A stretch of 64,000 nucleotides of DNA from Candidatus Riflebacteria bacterium HGW-Riflebacteria-1 (lineage in GTDB: Bacteria > Muiribacteriota > Ozemobacteria > Ozemobacterales > Ozemobacteraceae). The stretch covers positions 1-64,000 of the forward strand of contig PGYB01000018.1 in NCBI GenBank assembly GCA_002839445.1, in the 5' to 3' direction. Of the stretch, positions 54,831-62,954 are shown in pieces. Both the position numbers and the translations under genes were made by a program. The notes below the pieces were generated by a model, which saw only the letters and a program-made list of their open reading frames with translations, made no database searches and was not told the origin of the DNA. Position 1 is the stretch's first letter. Each line of letters starts with the position of its first letter.

Positions 54831-55682
54831 TCATTTCTTTTTTACCGGAAGCCAGATTTCGCTTTTGTAGTCGGCGCTGTCGACATCTCCCCGGGTGTAC
54901 ATTTCAACATCAAAACCCGCAACGATTTCGTAGCCGGAGGTCGGCAGCCATTCGCTGTAAATGCGCTTCCAGAGATTCTGTATGCTGTCGGGCATTGGTC
55001 CGACGCAAGGAAATACCGCCCAGGTGCCGGCCGGAATGTCGAGTATTTCAAACCCGGATGGGAGATCAGAAGGATCTACACTGGTCTCGTTGAGATAATT
55101 GCCGATGCTGTATTTAAACTGTCTGCTCCCCTTTTCTGGCGGGCAGCAGATGCCGAATCGGCCGCAGGCAACCCTGTCGCAGCCTTTGCCGAAAAATTCA
55201 TTCCAGAATTTCGGTATTTCTGCTGACGAGCTTTCTGCTGTGAACATCCGACTCATTACGAGAACTTTAAATTCCTGTTTGTTTTCAATCCTGTAGTCCA
55301 TGGTTAAACCGCCTTCAATGGTAATTTTTAACACAAGCGGACTGAAAGATTTCAGACTTGAACCCGGACTGCGGGCGGCGGCTGGAGAAATGCCATGAAA
55401 GCGGGCAAACGCCTTGCTGAAGCTTTCCGGAGAATCGTAGCCATGCTTCAGGGCAATATCTATTACCTTGTCATCTGAGCCGGCGATTTCCTGTCCGGCC
55501 CTTGCCAGACGCCGTTTGCGGATATACTCGCCAATGGTTATTCCGGTCAGCAGACTGAAAATTCTCTGATAGTGAAATGATGATACGAAGGCCGTTTCGG
55601 CAACTTCTTCGATGCTCAGATCTTCAAGCAGATGATTTTCAATATGATCGATGGAATTCTGCAGGCGTTTAATCCAGTCCAT
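54831..55682 (-). CDS. AraC-type regulator with GyrI-like effector-binding domain
   Basis: 283 aa. The N-terminal AraC/XylS DNA-binding domain has two HTHs (SIEEVAETAFVSSFHYQRIF and IDIALKHGYDSPESFSKAFA), like Rob/SoxS-type regulators. The C-terminal half (about 125-283) is a GyrI/AraC effector-binding domain (YRIENKQEFKVLVMSRMF...GTWAVFPC), which in BmrR/Rob relatives binds drugs or other amphiphiles. AGGAAGGA precedes the ATG. The target genes are unknown; the nearby MFS transporter and GNAT are candidates by proximity only. Confidence 0.85.
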   Translation of the reverse strand: MDWIKRLQNSIDHIENHLLEDLSIEEVAETAFVSSFHYQRIFSLLTGITIGEYIRKRRLARAGQEIAGSDDKVIDIALKHGYDSPESFSKAFARFHGISPAAARSPGSSLKSFSPLVLKITIEGGLTMDYRIENKQEFKVLVMSRMFTAESSSAEIPKFWNEFFGKGCDRVACGRFGICCPPEKGSRQFKYSIGNYLNETSVDPSDLPSGFEILDIPAGTWAVFPCVGPMPDSIQNLWKRIYSEWLPTSGYEIVAGFDVEMYTRGDVDSADYKSEIWLPVKKK

Positions 55683-55724
55683 TATCTTTCCTTCCTGTGT
55701 TATGAATGGCAGTATATTGATGCA

Positions 55725-55765
55725 AAAAAAACTTTTCCTGACAAATCATGCTCTCATTTGTCAGG
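55725..55765 (-). terminator. Terminator of the GNAT gene containing the CTGACAAATCATGCTC element
   Basis: CCTGACAAAT (55737-55746) and ATTTGTCAGG (55756-55765) form a 10-bp stem. On the minus strand it is followed by AAAAGTTTTTTTT. It lies 8 nt after the GNAT stop. Confidence 0.75.
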
Positions 55766-55772
55766 TTTGCTT

Positions 55773-56327
55773 TCAGGGCCTGATGTCTTTCCACATCCAG
55801 ATATCGGGTTTGCGCTGTCCGTTGGCATTTGGAATGATCCCGACGATCATGTATCCGCACTTTTTATAGAATTCGAAAGGATGCCGGTTCAAGTTTCTGA
55901 TATTTGTGATCTCATTGAAAATATTCACTGAATCGATGTCAACCCTGGCAAGGCTGGTCTGATCATGTTCGTCATCAGTGCCGAGAGCAATCCCGATTAT
56001 GCCGCGTTCTCTGGCTCTCTTTTCCACTTCTGCCACCAGCATTCTGCCGATGCCACTTTTCTGGCGATGCGAACTGACAACCAGCGGGTGCAGTTCCCAG
56101 GTTTTTTCATACATCGGCCGCAGGCCGACCCAGCCAAGCAGTTCGCCGTCATCACACAGCCCGATACAGATGTTCGGCACGGCTATGCATTCTTCTACTT
56201 CTTTCAGAGCGCTTTCGTGGTCGGGCCAGTGACTGTTGCCAAGCGCCGTGAAAGTCTCGACAAGAACATCCGCGGCTTTAAGCCTGAGATATTCTGAACC
56301 GCCGATATCACAATATTTATATTTCAT
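55773..56327 (-). CDS. GNAT-family N-acetyltransferase (aminoglycoside 6'-acetyltransferase-like)
   Basis: 184 aa. The core GNAT features are intact: LLGWVGLRPMYEKTWELHPLVV, the acetyl-CoA loop RQKSGIGRMLVAEVE, GIALGTDDEHDQTSL and the C-terminal FYKKCGYMIVGIIPNANG. The D-D-E-H-D and KCGY spacing resembles AAC(6')-Ib-type enzymes, though substrate cannot be inferred. GGTGGAG lies 3-4 nt before the ATG. A partial, deleted copy lies at 53407-53585. Confidence 0.82.
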   Translation of the reverse strand: MKYKYCDIGGSEYLRLKAADVLVETFTALGNSHWPDHESALKEVEECIAVPNICIGLCDDGELLGWVGLRPMYEKTWELHPLVVSSHRQKSGIGRMLVAEVEKRARERGIIGIALGTDDEHDQTSLARVDIDSVNIFNEITNIRNLNRHPFEFYKKCGYMIVGIIPNANGQRKPDIWMWKDIRP

Positions 56328-56580
56328 TGCTCCACCTGAATAATCACAACTATACCAATAAAATGGCTTGAATTAAATCATCCTTGTTGGCATTTCCGAA
56401 AGAAACCAGCAATGAACTCAAAGATGTAAAGACCGGCTTCAGATATTGATTTGAAAGGTTTGCCAAAATCTCCTTCAACTGATCTGCTGCCAATGGTTTA
56501 CTATACCGTATTGCACTTGGGCATCAGTAGATATATATAGATTATAGAACAGCAAACAATAATTTCAGAAGGAAAAAATT

Positions 56581-56904
56581 GTGCAAAGAACACCGCTCAT
56601 GATTCTGACTACTGTATTTGTCTGCCTACAGACTCTTATTCTGCTTCCCATCTTCGGTGAAAAGATGTTGTCATCAAAAGTGAATCTGATCGGTCGTGGT
56701 GTCTCAGCAATTCTAATGGCGAGCCTTGTTGTTGCGGCGATTGGATTTGTCCAGAAAAAGAAGCAGGGAGTCTACACCTATCTCATTTTTGTTGTGATAA
56801 GCCAGTTAACTTTTGTTGTCGCACAACAATGGTCTTTGGCCCCGTTTGTTACCATGCTGATTATAAGCGCCCTGGGCATTAAGTGCCTCAAAGAAATGGA
56901 ATAG
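56581..56904 (+). CDS. Small multi-pass membrane protein
   Basis: 107 aa, four predicted membrane helices and no recognised domain. GTG start with AGAAGGA about 8 nt upstream. The composition of the gene and its surroundings is A+T-rich. The upstream 253-nt gap (56328-56580) shows nothing definite beyond an A/T-rich promoter-like stretch at 56530-56560. Confidence 0.5.
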   Translation: MQRTPLMILTTVFVCLQTLILLPIFGEKMLSSKVNLIGRGVSAILMASLVVAAIGFVQKKKQGVYTYLIFVVISQLTFVVAQQWSLAPFVTMLIISALGIKCLKEME

Positions 56905-56951
56905 CTATCGTCAGATCTTCAGATTCCCGGCCGCCTTCTGCAGGCAAACTA

Positions 56952-57140
56952 CTATAAGAACAATTCAAGAGTTTGGCGATGGAGTTCCATGATCATTTGA
57001 ATCGTTAAGCACTGGTCTGGAGTAGGTAAGTAAACCACATCTATTTTGCCTGACTTTTTTATGGCAATGTTACTTCTGTGAATGCCGACATCATTTACAG
57101 GAGCATTTATGAAGCGCAGATCACCGATTAAACACCCCAT
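56952..57140 (-). CDS. Doubtful 62-codon ORF
   Basis: The product starts MGCLIGDLRFINAPVNDVG and has a protein-like composition, but there is no SD and no family resemblance I can name. It may be a remnant of a larger gene or a chance frame. It is the only thing visible in the 353-nt gap between the small membrane protein and the MFS gene. Confidence 0.2.
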   Translation of the reverse strand: MGCLIGDLRFINAPVNDVGIHRSNIAIKKSGKIDVVYLPTPDQCLTIQMIMELHRQTLELFL

Positions 57141-57257
57141 TTAGTTTTGGAACATGCACGTTGATGACTGTCATTTAAGTGGCTTGAGCCAGACAGAATA
57201 TTATCGTCGGCATGGTTTGATCTGACCCGAACGGTAAAACCAGACAAAACAGCATTA

Positions 57258-58436
57258 TCAAATTCGCTGATCGGCATTTCGTTCTTTTATCATGAAAGAC
57301 AAGCCGAAGCCGACCGAAGCGGCCAGAGCCGAAAAGATAAAGGTATTGGTAAAACTGCCTGTCATCGACTTGAGAAAGATACCAGATAAAGCTGCCAACC
57401 CATAAGCCTGATAAACAAGACCGTAATTGGAAGCGTATCTAAACGAACCGAATTCCTGGTTGGTAAAAGTTGGGAAAAGAGCCAGGAACCCACCATAACC
57501 AATCGCCACGCCACTCACAGCCAGATAGAATATTGCTTTATAGTCTGCCAGAAAACTGAGAGCAAACAGCGATACAATAGTTATGATAAAACTGCCTTTA
57601 AGCACGTTAAGAGTGCCCAGCTTGTCCGACAGAGCACCAGAAATCAATCGGCTGAGTGCATTGCAGATAGCAAGAATCGCAATAATGCCGGAAGCTGCCG
57701 CAATATCCAAACCTGCAACCTCGAGACCGATATTTTTAGCCGCTCCCAAAACCAGCAAACCAGGAATCACAGCCAGCCAATACATAATCCAGAGAATCCT
57801 GAATTTTGAAGTTTTCATCATTTCACCTGTAGTGAAATCCCGTTCACCTTTTTCAGCAGCTTTTTTTATATAGTCTGGTGGATTATTCGTAAGCATTGCA
57901 CCAGTCAAAATCAGGGCAAACGACACTAAGCCCAGTTTCAGCATTGAACCTGACACATCTGTAGTAGTTAAGTAAGATGAAATAACATTCCGAAAGATGA
58001 TACTCCCGCCGCCAAACACACTTACCGACAAGCCGGTAATGAAGCCTCTGTGCGTAGGGAACCATTTTATCAGCGTTGCCAGAGGACAGACATAAACAAA
58101 TCCCACGCCGGCGCCGCATAGTAAGCCATAACTCAGATAAAGCATTTCAGGAGTAGTGGCAAATGATGAAAGAATCAGGCCGCCACCATAAAGAACAGCT
58201 CCTGCAACAAGTGCAATTCTTGGCCCTTTTCTGTCTACCAGCGGACCCGACGCCAAGGTGCTTAAAGCAAATATAAATTGTGCGAGGGAGTAAGGCAAGA
58301 TTGCCTCATTGCTTCCCCAGCCTCTTTCATTCTGAAGAGCCACACCAAACACGCTCCAGGCATATAAACCGGCGATGGTAACCTGTGCCAGCAAAGCGCC
58401 GACAAGGACAATATACTTGTTCTTTACATTCCACAT
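57258..58436 (-). CDS. MFS transporter, oxalate/formate antiporter (OFA) type
   Basis: 392 aa, twelve TMs. The OFA-type pattern is visible: LYAWSVFGVAL with W/G-rich TM1, GPLVDRKGPR in loop 2-3 (the MFS A motif), GLCGAGVG-like TM4, and LSRLISGALSDKLG in the second half. Substrates of this group include small carboxylates such as oxalate, formate and lactate; the actual one is unknown. SD weak. A 48-bp hairpin repeat lies 38 nt upstream of its start. Confidence 0.82.
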   Translation of the reverse strand: MWNVKNKYIVLVGALLAQVTIAGLYAWSVFGVALQNERGWGSNEAILPYSLAQFIFALSTLASGPLVDRKGPRIALVAGAVLYGGGLILSSFATTPEMLYLSYGLLCGAGVGFVYVCPLATLIKWFPTHRGFITGLSVSVFGGGSIIFRNVISSYLTTTDVSGSMLKLGLVSFALILTGAMLTNNPPDYIKKAAEKGERDFTTGEMMKTSKFRILWIMYWLAVIPGLLVLGAAKNIGLEVAGLDIAAASGIIAILAICNALSRLISGALSDKLGTLNVLKGSFIITIVSLFALSFLADYKAIFYLAVSGVAIGYGGFLALFPTFTNQEFGSFRYASNYGLVYQAYGLAALSGIFLKSMTGSFTNTFIFSALAASVGFGLSFMIKERNADQRI

Positions 58437-58473
58437 TAATTTATGACTCTTCGATTTTTCGAGATGACCAATT

Positions 58474-58521
58474 GCTGAGGCATATTAGCATGATGCAGCC
58501 TTGCTAACAAGCCTGAGCACG
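58474..58521. repeat. 48-bp hairpin repeat, copy B
   Basis: GCTGAGGC...GCCTGAGC outer stem (one mismatch) with an inner TTAGCA/TGCTAA stem. Four differences from 44541-44588. It lies directly upstream of the MFS gene. Confidence 0.7.
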
Positions 58522-58574
58522 AAAAGTCCAAAGCGTTCCTTGCTGTGTTATACATGGCAGTTATTGATACAAAT

Positions 58575-58618
58575 GGAACTTTTCCTGACAAATCTTGCAA
58601 AGCAAGTCTGTAAGTTCC
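58575..58618 (-). terminator. Hairpin downstream of the hydrolase-PDZ gene
   Basis: Outer stem GGAACTT/AAGTTCC and inner stem CTTGC/GCAAG, 14 nt after the stop on the minus strand. It includes a CCTGACAAATC segment of the dispersed element. No strong T-run. Confidence 0.45.
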
Positions 58619-58631
58619 GGCAGAATAATCA

Positions 58632-60215
58632 TCATTGCAGATCGATGCTGATTTTTGCAACCGGAAGCATCTTTCGGTCGCGATTAAGCAGATAATTCTC
58701 GAGCATGAAGCTTAAATCAGGCTTTACAATGTCGTTGAACACAACGGTTCCGTTATAGGTGACAACAATATTTTCAGCGAGATTGAACTGGTCAGGATGG
58801 ATAAACAGGCGCAGGCTTCCTGCCCGAGAGCCGGTTATTGAAACGCTGTTGCCGATTTGTCTGGCTATGATTTTTGCTGAAGGTGCATTGCGCATGAACA
58901 GGTTGAAAAGCTCGACTTCAGGCAATCGGCCTTTAAGCTCGATCTTTTCGGCGCCTCTCATCAAGGTAAGGTCAAACTGATCGCCACGCTTAACCCCTTC
59001 TTTGGCGACATCCAGATCTTTTAATGTTTCTATTTTGCTCTGATTGACGCCAATGATAACATCATCGGCAACCAGCCCGATTTTGGCGGCAAAGGTTTCA
59101 TCAAGAACCTTCCCGACCCTGACGCCGCTGCTGGCGGTTTCTGGCATAAAGCCGATAGTGATACGGTCTGACACCATTTCCAGGTTGTGATCGACATGCC
59201 AGGGCTCTGCCTTGACCGGCAGTATTTTTGCAATTTCAAGCCAGCGGCATCGCCCGAAGTTTGTCGAGCCGGCTTCCCACGAAATCTGCACCGGGCTAAC
59301 CCGGCGCGGGTTGCGGTCGAGAAAACGGTTGATCACCGGCAATTCAGTTTTGTCGTAATCAAAACTGTGTGTTCCTGCCAGCTGGCGATAGAAGACATTG
59401 GCACCGGCCTCGATCGCCATTTCTATGGTTCTGCTCATCACCGCCGTCGGATATAGGCCGTCTTTATCGGTGGTAACCGCGTATACCGGAGTATTAGCCA
59501 TGTTGTTCACGTAGGTCGGCAGCTTGCCGTCAAGACTGCCAACGCCCATGTGACCGTTCAGAGCCACCACTGCCGCAAAATTATCGGGCGCGAGCATTGC
59601 ATGCAAAAAGCCGCCAGAGGCCCCGTCAGAGAACCCGGCCAGATAAACCCTGTCGTCATCGACATTGAAATTTTCCTTGACCAGGTGCAGCTGGCCGCGA
59701 ATGTTGCTCATACCCACTTCATCCCACCAGGTGGCGCCGCCCTGTCCAAACGGGAAAACGGCAAACCAGCCGTTCTGCCGGGCGAGGCTCAAAAAGGCCG
59801 ACTCGCTTGCCCAGCCTGTCGGATCTTCAGATATCTCCGCCCGCGAAACACCGCCATGAAGAATGACAAGCAGTGGCGTAGAACGCTTATGCCAGTAGGT
59901 TTCCGGCACGTAGAGCACCCAGGGGCGGCTCTTGCCATCGATACCGGTGTAATGGTTCAATTGCAGCTCTCCGCGCTTTTCTGGTTGAGAGAACGAGCGA
60001 TTCTGCAGTTCGCGGGCCAAAGCCTGCCAATCAGGGATTTGTGACGCAACAGCGCCAATAATTGTTGTATCCAATGGCATCCGTCTGGCAGTGGCCGATG
60101 CAACCTGCTCATAACCTTTGCCAACGAGTTCGTTAAGTCGCCCGCGCCATTCATCGGCGTAGGTTCCAGTCGCTATAACTGTGAATAACGCCACCACGGC
60201 AAACAGTTTTTTCAT
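58632..60215 (-). CDS. Secreted alpha/beta hydrolase with C-terminal PDZ domain
   Basis: 527 aa. Start at ATG 60215 (GAGGAATAAA upstream) gives a signal peptide ending near TYADEW. The hydrolase domain (about 95-300) has the oxyanion motif LHGG (His120), the nucleophile elbow GFSDGASGG (Ser196) and a candidate His283 (GTHSFD), as in PHB-depolymerase/feruloyl-esterase-like proteins. Residues of about 365-440 form a PDZ domain (SGVRVGKVLDETFAAKIGL, DDVIIGVNQ), and a small beta-rich tail follows. An esterase fused to PDZ is unusual. It is divergent from the secreted protein at 60485. Confidence 0.75.
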   Translation of the reverse strand: MKKLFAVVALFTVIATGTYADEWRGRLNELVGKGYEQVASATARRMPLDTTIIGAVASQIPDWQALARELQNRSFSQPEKRGELQLNHYTGIDGKSRPWVLYVPETYWHKRSTPLLVILHGGVSRAEISEDPTGWASESAFLSLARQNGWFAVFPFGQGGATWWDEVGMSNIRGQLHLVKENFNVDDDRVYLAGFSDGASGGFLHAMLAPDNFAAVVALNGHMGVGSLDGKLPTYVNNMANTPVYAVTTDKDGLYPTAVMSRTIEMAIEAGANVFYRQLAGTHSFDYDKTELPVINRFLDRNPRRVSPVQISWEAGSTNFGRCRWLEIAKILPVKAEPWHVDHNLEMVSDRITIGFMPETASSGVRVGKVLDETFAAKIGLVADDVIIGVNQSKIETLKDLDVAKEGVKRGDQFDLTLMRGAEKIELKGRLPEVELFNLFMRNAPSAKIIARQIGNSVSITGSRAGSLRLFIHPDQFNLAENIVVTYNGTVVFNDIVKPDLSFMLENYLLNRDRKMLPVAKISIDLQ

Positions 60216-60252
60216 TTTATTCCTCACTGAGTGTTCTTGATTAAGCCTGAAA

Positions 60253-60261
60253 AGAATAGCA
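60253..60261 (-). promoter_or_regulatory. Extended -10 promoter of the hydrolase-PDZ gene
   Basis: On the minus strand TTTTGTGCTATTCT contains TGC + TATTCT, the same TTGTGCTAT form as upstream of the second cyclase gene. The predicted start is near 60246, with a 31-nt leader containing the SD. Confidence 0.4.
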
Positions 60262-60484
60262 CAAAACAGCATCAGTGTGGGATTGCAACAGAGACTCAAT
60301 TGTAATCTCATACACGGCTGCGCAGGCGGCGGGTTGCCCGGCATTGAACAAAGGCACGCCGCGTTCGCTCGCCAGCTTTATCACGGCTGTGGCTGACACT
60401 CGAAAGTTGCTGGCAATTCGTGGTATTCTTTACAAATGTAGAGGACAGGCATTGAGTAATGCCGTGGATTTTTAAGGAGGAAAT

Positions 60485-61453
60485 ATGAAACGTGCAATTT
60501 TTCTCGTCCTTTGTTTCGTTCTTTTGGCAGGCTCGTCTATCACCGCCGGCCCGTTGGTTCCGGCAGATATCGACGCCGAAGCCGTCTGGTATGGCCACGT
60601 GGATATGCAAGCCATAATGCAGATGCCGCTTATACAAGAAAAGCACAAGTCGGCGATCGAAAAGAAAAAAGGGAAAACTCTCCTGGCCCAGCTTTCTTAC
60701 AAAATGTGCATTCAGCTTATGGGCGAGTTTCTCAGCGCCACGATGTATGCCACACAATACGAGGGCGACTTCGGCGTGGTTCTGATGAAATTCAGAAATG
60801 ACCTGCCCGGAGAGAATCTTCATGCAATCTTTGCCCAGAAGTTTACCGACCACAAAGAGACCATGATTGGCAGCCGAAAGGTTTATACCTGGCGCATGCG
60901 CTGCGGCCGCAAACACAAACAAGTTTCCGGTTGCTTCGTCAATGACCGGCAAATACTTGTTGGAATCGATCTTCACCATGTTGAAAGAGCGCTCGAAGTT
61001 CTCGACGGCAAGCGCCCGGCGATGACCGCGCACAACCCTCTGTTCAAAGGCCTGACTCCCGGAACACTGTTCGTTTCGCGGGCCCTTGATGTTCCGGCGT
61101 CCTATCAGGGCTCCACTTACTGCCCGGTTCTGCGGCATTGCCATGAAGCATTTGCCCGCTGGACAAGCCTTGGCAATACCATTCGCGGACGTTATGAATT
61201 TCAGGCAACCGACAGTGAAAAAGCCGCTCTATATCAGCAGGCTGTCGAAGGCATGAAAGCCATGTTCACCCTTCGCTTCAGCGACTACAATCATGTCCTG
61301 CCATTGCTCGACGGCTTTTCAAACATTCAGGAAGGCAAAGCCGTCATCTTGACCTGGGAAGGCACAAACGAGCAGATCAGAAAAGCATATGAGCAAATTC
61401 GCCAGCAGCGGCGCATAAAGAAAAACAAACGAAAACAGGACAACAAAGAATAA
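60485..61453 (+). CDS. Secreted protein of unknown function
   Basis: 322 aa. AAGGAGG SD before ATG. A signal peptide ends near SSITAG. The mature part has mixed alpha/beta character with VNDRQILVGIDLHHVERALEVLDG-like segments and a very basic C-terminus (RIKKNKRKQDNKE). The layout recalls bacterial DUF3352-like proteins but the match is not good enough to name. Convergent with the gene at 61576 across a strong terminator. Confidence 0.55.
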   Translation: MKRAIFLVLCFVLLAGSSITAGPLVPADIDAEAVWYGHVDMQAIMQMPLIQEKHKSAIEKKKGKTLLAQLSYKMCIQLMGEFLSATMYATQYEGDFGVVLMKFRNDLPGENLHAIFAQKFTDHKETMIGSRKVYTWRMRCGRKHKQVSGCFVNDRQILVGIDLHHVERALEVLDGKRPAMTAHNPLFKGLTPGTLFVSRALDVPASYQGSTYCPVLRHCHEAFARWTSLGNTIRGRYEFQATDSEKAALYQQAVEGMKAMFTLRFSDYNHVLPLLDGFSNIQEGKAVILTWEGTNEQIRKAYEQIRQQRRIKKNKRKQDNKE

Positions 61454-61466
61454 AGTTTTCTGCAGC

Positions 61467-61501
61467 AAAAAAGCCCTGAACCATAAGTTCAGGGCTTTTT
61501 T
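61467..61501. terminator. Bidirectional rho-independent terminator
   Basis: AAAAAAGCCCTGAAC (61467-61481) and GTTCAGGGCTTTTTT (61487-61501) pair perfectly; A- and T-runs allow function on both strands. A partial copy of its right arm (CATAAGTCCAGGGCTTTTTT) lies near 53798-53817. Confidence 0.9.
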
Positions 61502-61575
61502 ATCGATGTCGGGCAAACATTTCAAGAGCAAGAACTACAGAGGATGCCATATCCCGGCAGTTTTAAAAGTGTGGT

Positions 61576-62928
61576 TTACTGAGCGCTTACCTTGAAACGA
61601 ACGATCATATCAGCGAGTTTTCGCAATCCTTGAAAAGCCTCTTCAGGCGTATCCGCGTCTTGTGCACTTTTCAGTTCGGCAAAAAATCCGTAGGGGTCAT
61701 GCTTTTCGTTGATCAATGGTAGTTTGAGGTGCTTGCTGACACCTCGAATAAGCTGAACCAAAGCTTTGTTGATATTATGTTGTGCAATTCCCGCCGATGC
61801 CAGGGAATCGATAGTTTCCAGAACTGCATGAGCCAACTTCATGGGATCTTTGCTTTTCTCTGCCTTGTCGATGCGATCTTGCATCTCCTCTAATGGTGGA
61901 AGGCCTTTATTCTTTCCACCTTTGCGATAAAGGCGGGCCAGGGTGTTTTTTAACCTTTTGGCCATCTCTGATGTATCGGGTTCCATTTTAAAGTCGTCGT
62001 TTGTCGAATCAGCCTCTGAAACCTGGTCCATTCCTGCGGCCATAGCGTCTTTCCAGCGGGGAAGAATTTTCAACGCAGTCTCGGAAAGGAACCACTTCCC
62101 AACCTTGCCTAAGGATTTCTGGCCACGGGCTCCGCGCCGGGTATGGTCGATCAAAAGCAGTTCATCGGCTAAATCTCCTTTTTTCAAGGCAAAATCAACG
62201 GGGGCGGTCGCGCGAATTTTCTTCGCGGTTGCAGCGAGTCGGTTCAACAGGTCGCTGCGCATAGAGTCGCTCAACTTTCCACTCTCTTCCTCCATTTTTT
62301 TGACAACCTTACCAAGAAGAATCATTTTTCTTTCGCTCCACACATCTTCCGGGGTTGCGTAAATTAGCTCCGTCATTCTGGCGAGTGGTCCTTCGGCGGC
62401 ACCGGCCTGGCCTACTCTGACAGGATTTTTCAAATCTCTGGGAGGAATCAGACATGGCACAAAACCTTCGATGATTTCTAATTGCGCCGATGTCATTACC
62501 CGGGTAACTCGCGCCTCAAGCTTGCCAAGATGTTCGAGACCTTTCTCCTGAGCTTCCTTCAGCCGGTCGTTTATCAGTTGCGCCTTCTGCTGTGACTGTG
62601 TTTCCTGTCCCGGAGTCTGGAAAAGCTTGTTGCGCAGATCGGCGAAGGCTGCAATAATGACATCCTTGTCTTGAAGAATTGGGCTGGCAACAGACTTGAC
62701 GGCATTGTTGGCCTCAACAGCTATTTCACAAATCTGCGTTATCTGGTCTTCGCTGAGATACAAGCCCCTCAGGAGATTAAGCAGAGAAATTTCTTCGTGA
62801 AGCACATTCAGTTCTTCCATTCCCTGAACCCTGGGCAAAGCATGCGCAGTAGAGACAAACGACAGCTGAACAAGCGCAAAAGCGAACAGAAGCATGAGCC
62901 GGCTGGCGAACCGCGGCGATTTGTTCAT
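61576..62928 (-). CDS. Secreted helical protein of unknown function
   Basis: 450 aa. Start at ATG 62928 with GGAGG 6 nt upstream; the frame extends further into the AmrS gene but without SD. A signal peptide ends near STAHALP. The mature chain is nearly all helical and charged. Its first part (LSEDQITQICEIAVEANNAV) vaguely recalls Spy/CpxP-like LTxxQ helices, but no family is claimed. It follows the AmrS stop by 26 nt, so the two are likely one transcript. Confidence 0.6.
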   Translation of the reverse strand: MNKSPRFASRLMLLFAFALVQLSFVSTAHALPRVQGMEELNVLHEEISLLNLLRGLYLSEDQITQICEIAVEANNAVKSVASPILQDKDVIIAAFADLRNKLFQTPGQETQSQQKAQLINDRLKEAQEKGLEHLGKLEARVTRVMTSAQLEIIEGFVPCLIPPRDLKNPVRVGQAGAAEGPLARMTELIYATPEDVWSERKMILLGKVVKKMEEESGKLSDSMRSDLLNRLAATAKKIRATAPVDFALKKGDLADELLLIDHTRRGARGQKSLGKVGKWFLSETALKILPRWKDAMAAGMDQVSEADSTNDDFKMEPDTSEMAKRLKNTLARLYRKGGKNKGLPPLEEMQDRIDKAEKSKDPMKLAHAVLETIDSLASAGIAQHNINKALVQLIRGVSKHLKLPLINEKHDPYGFFAELKSAQDADTPEEAFQGLRKLADMIVRFKVSAQ

Positions 62929-62954
62929 ATTATCCTCCAGATATTTTCTGATTG

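Noticed and set aside
54587..55226. Plus-strand frames running through the second 93-bp repeat and the AraC-type gene
   Set aside because: They are antisense shadows of the AraC/GyrI gene; the N-terminal part is just the repeat read through.
53321..56330. Integron-like cassette array (GNAT, AraC, small membrane proteins with repeats between them)
   Set aside because: The 93-bp repeat is not an attC-type imperfect palindrome, the expected RYYYAAC/GTTRRRY pairs are not placed at its ends, and no integrase gene is present.
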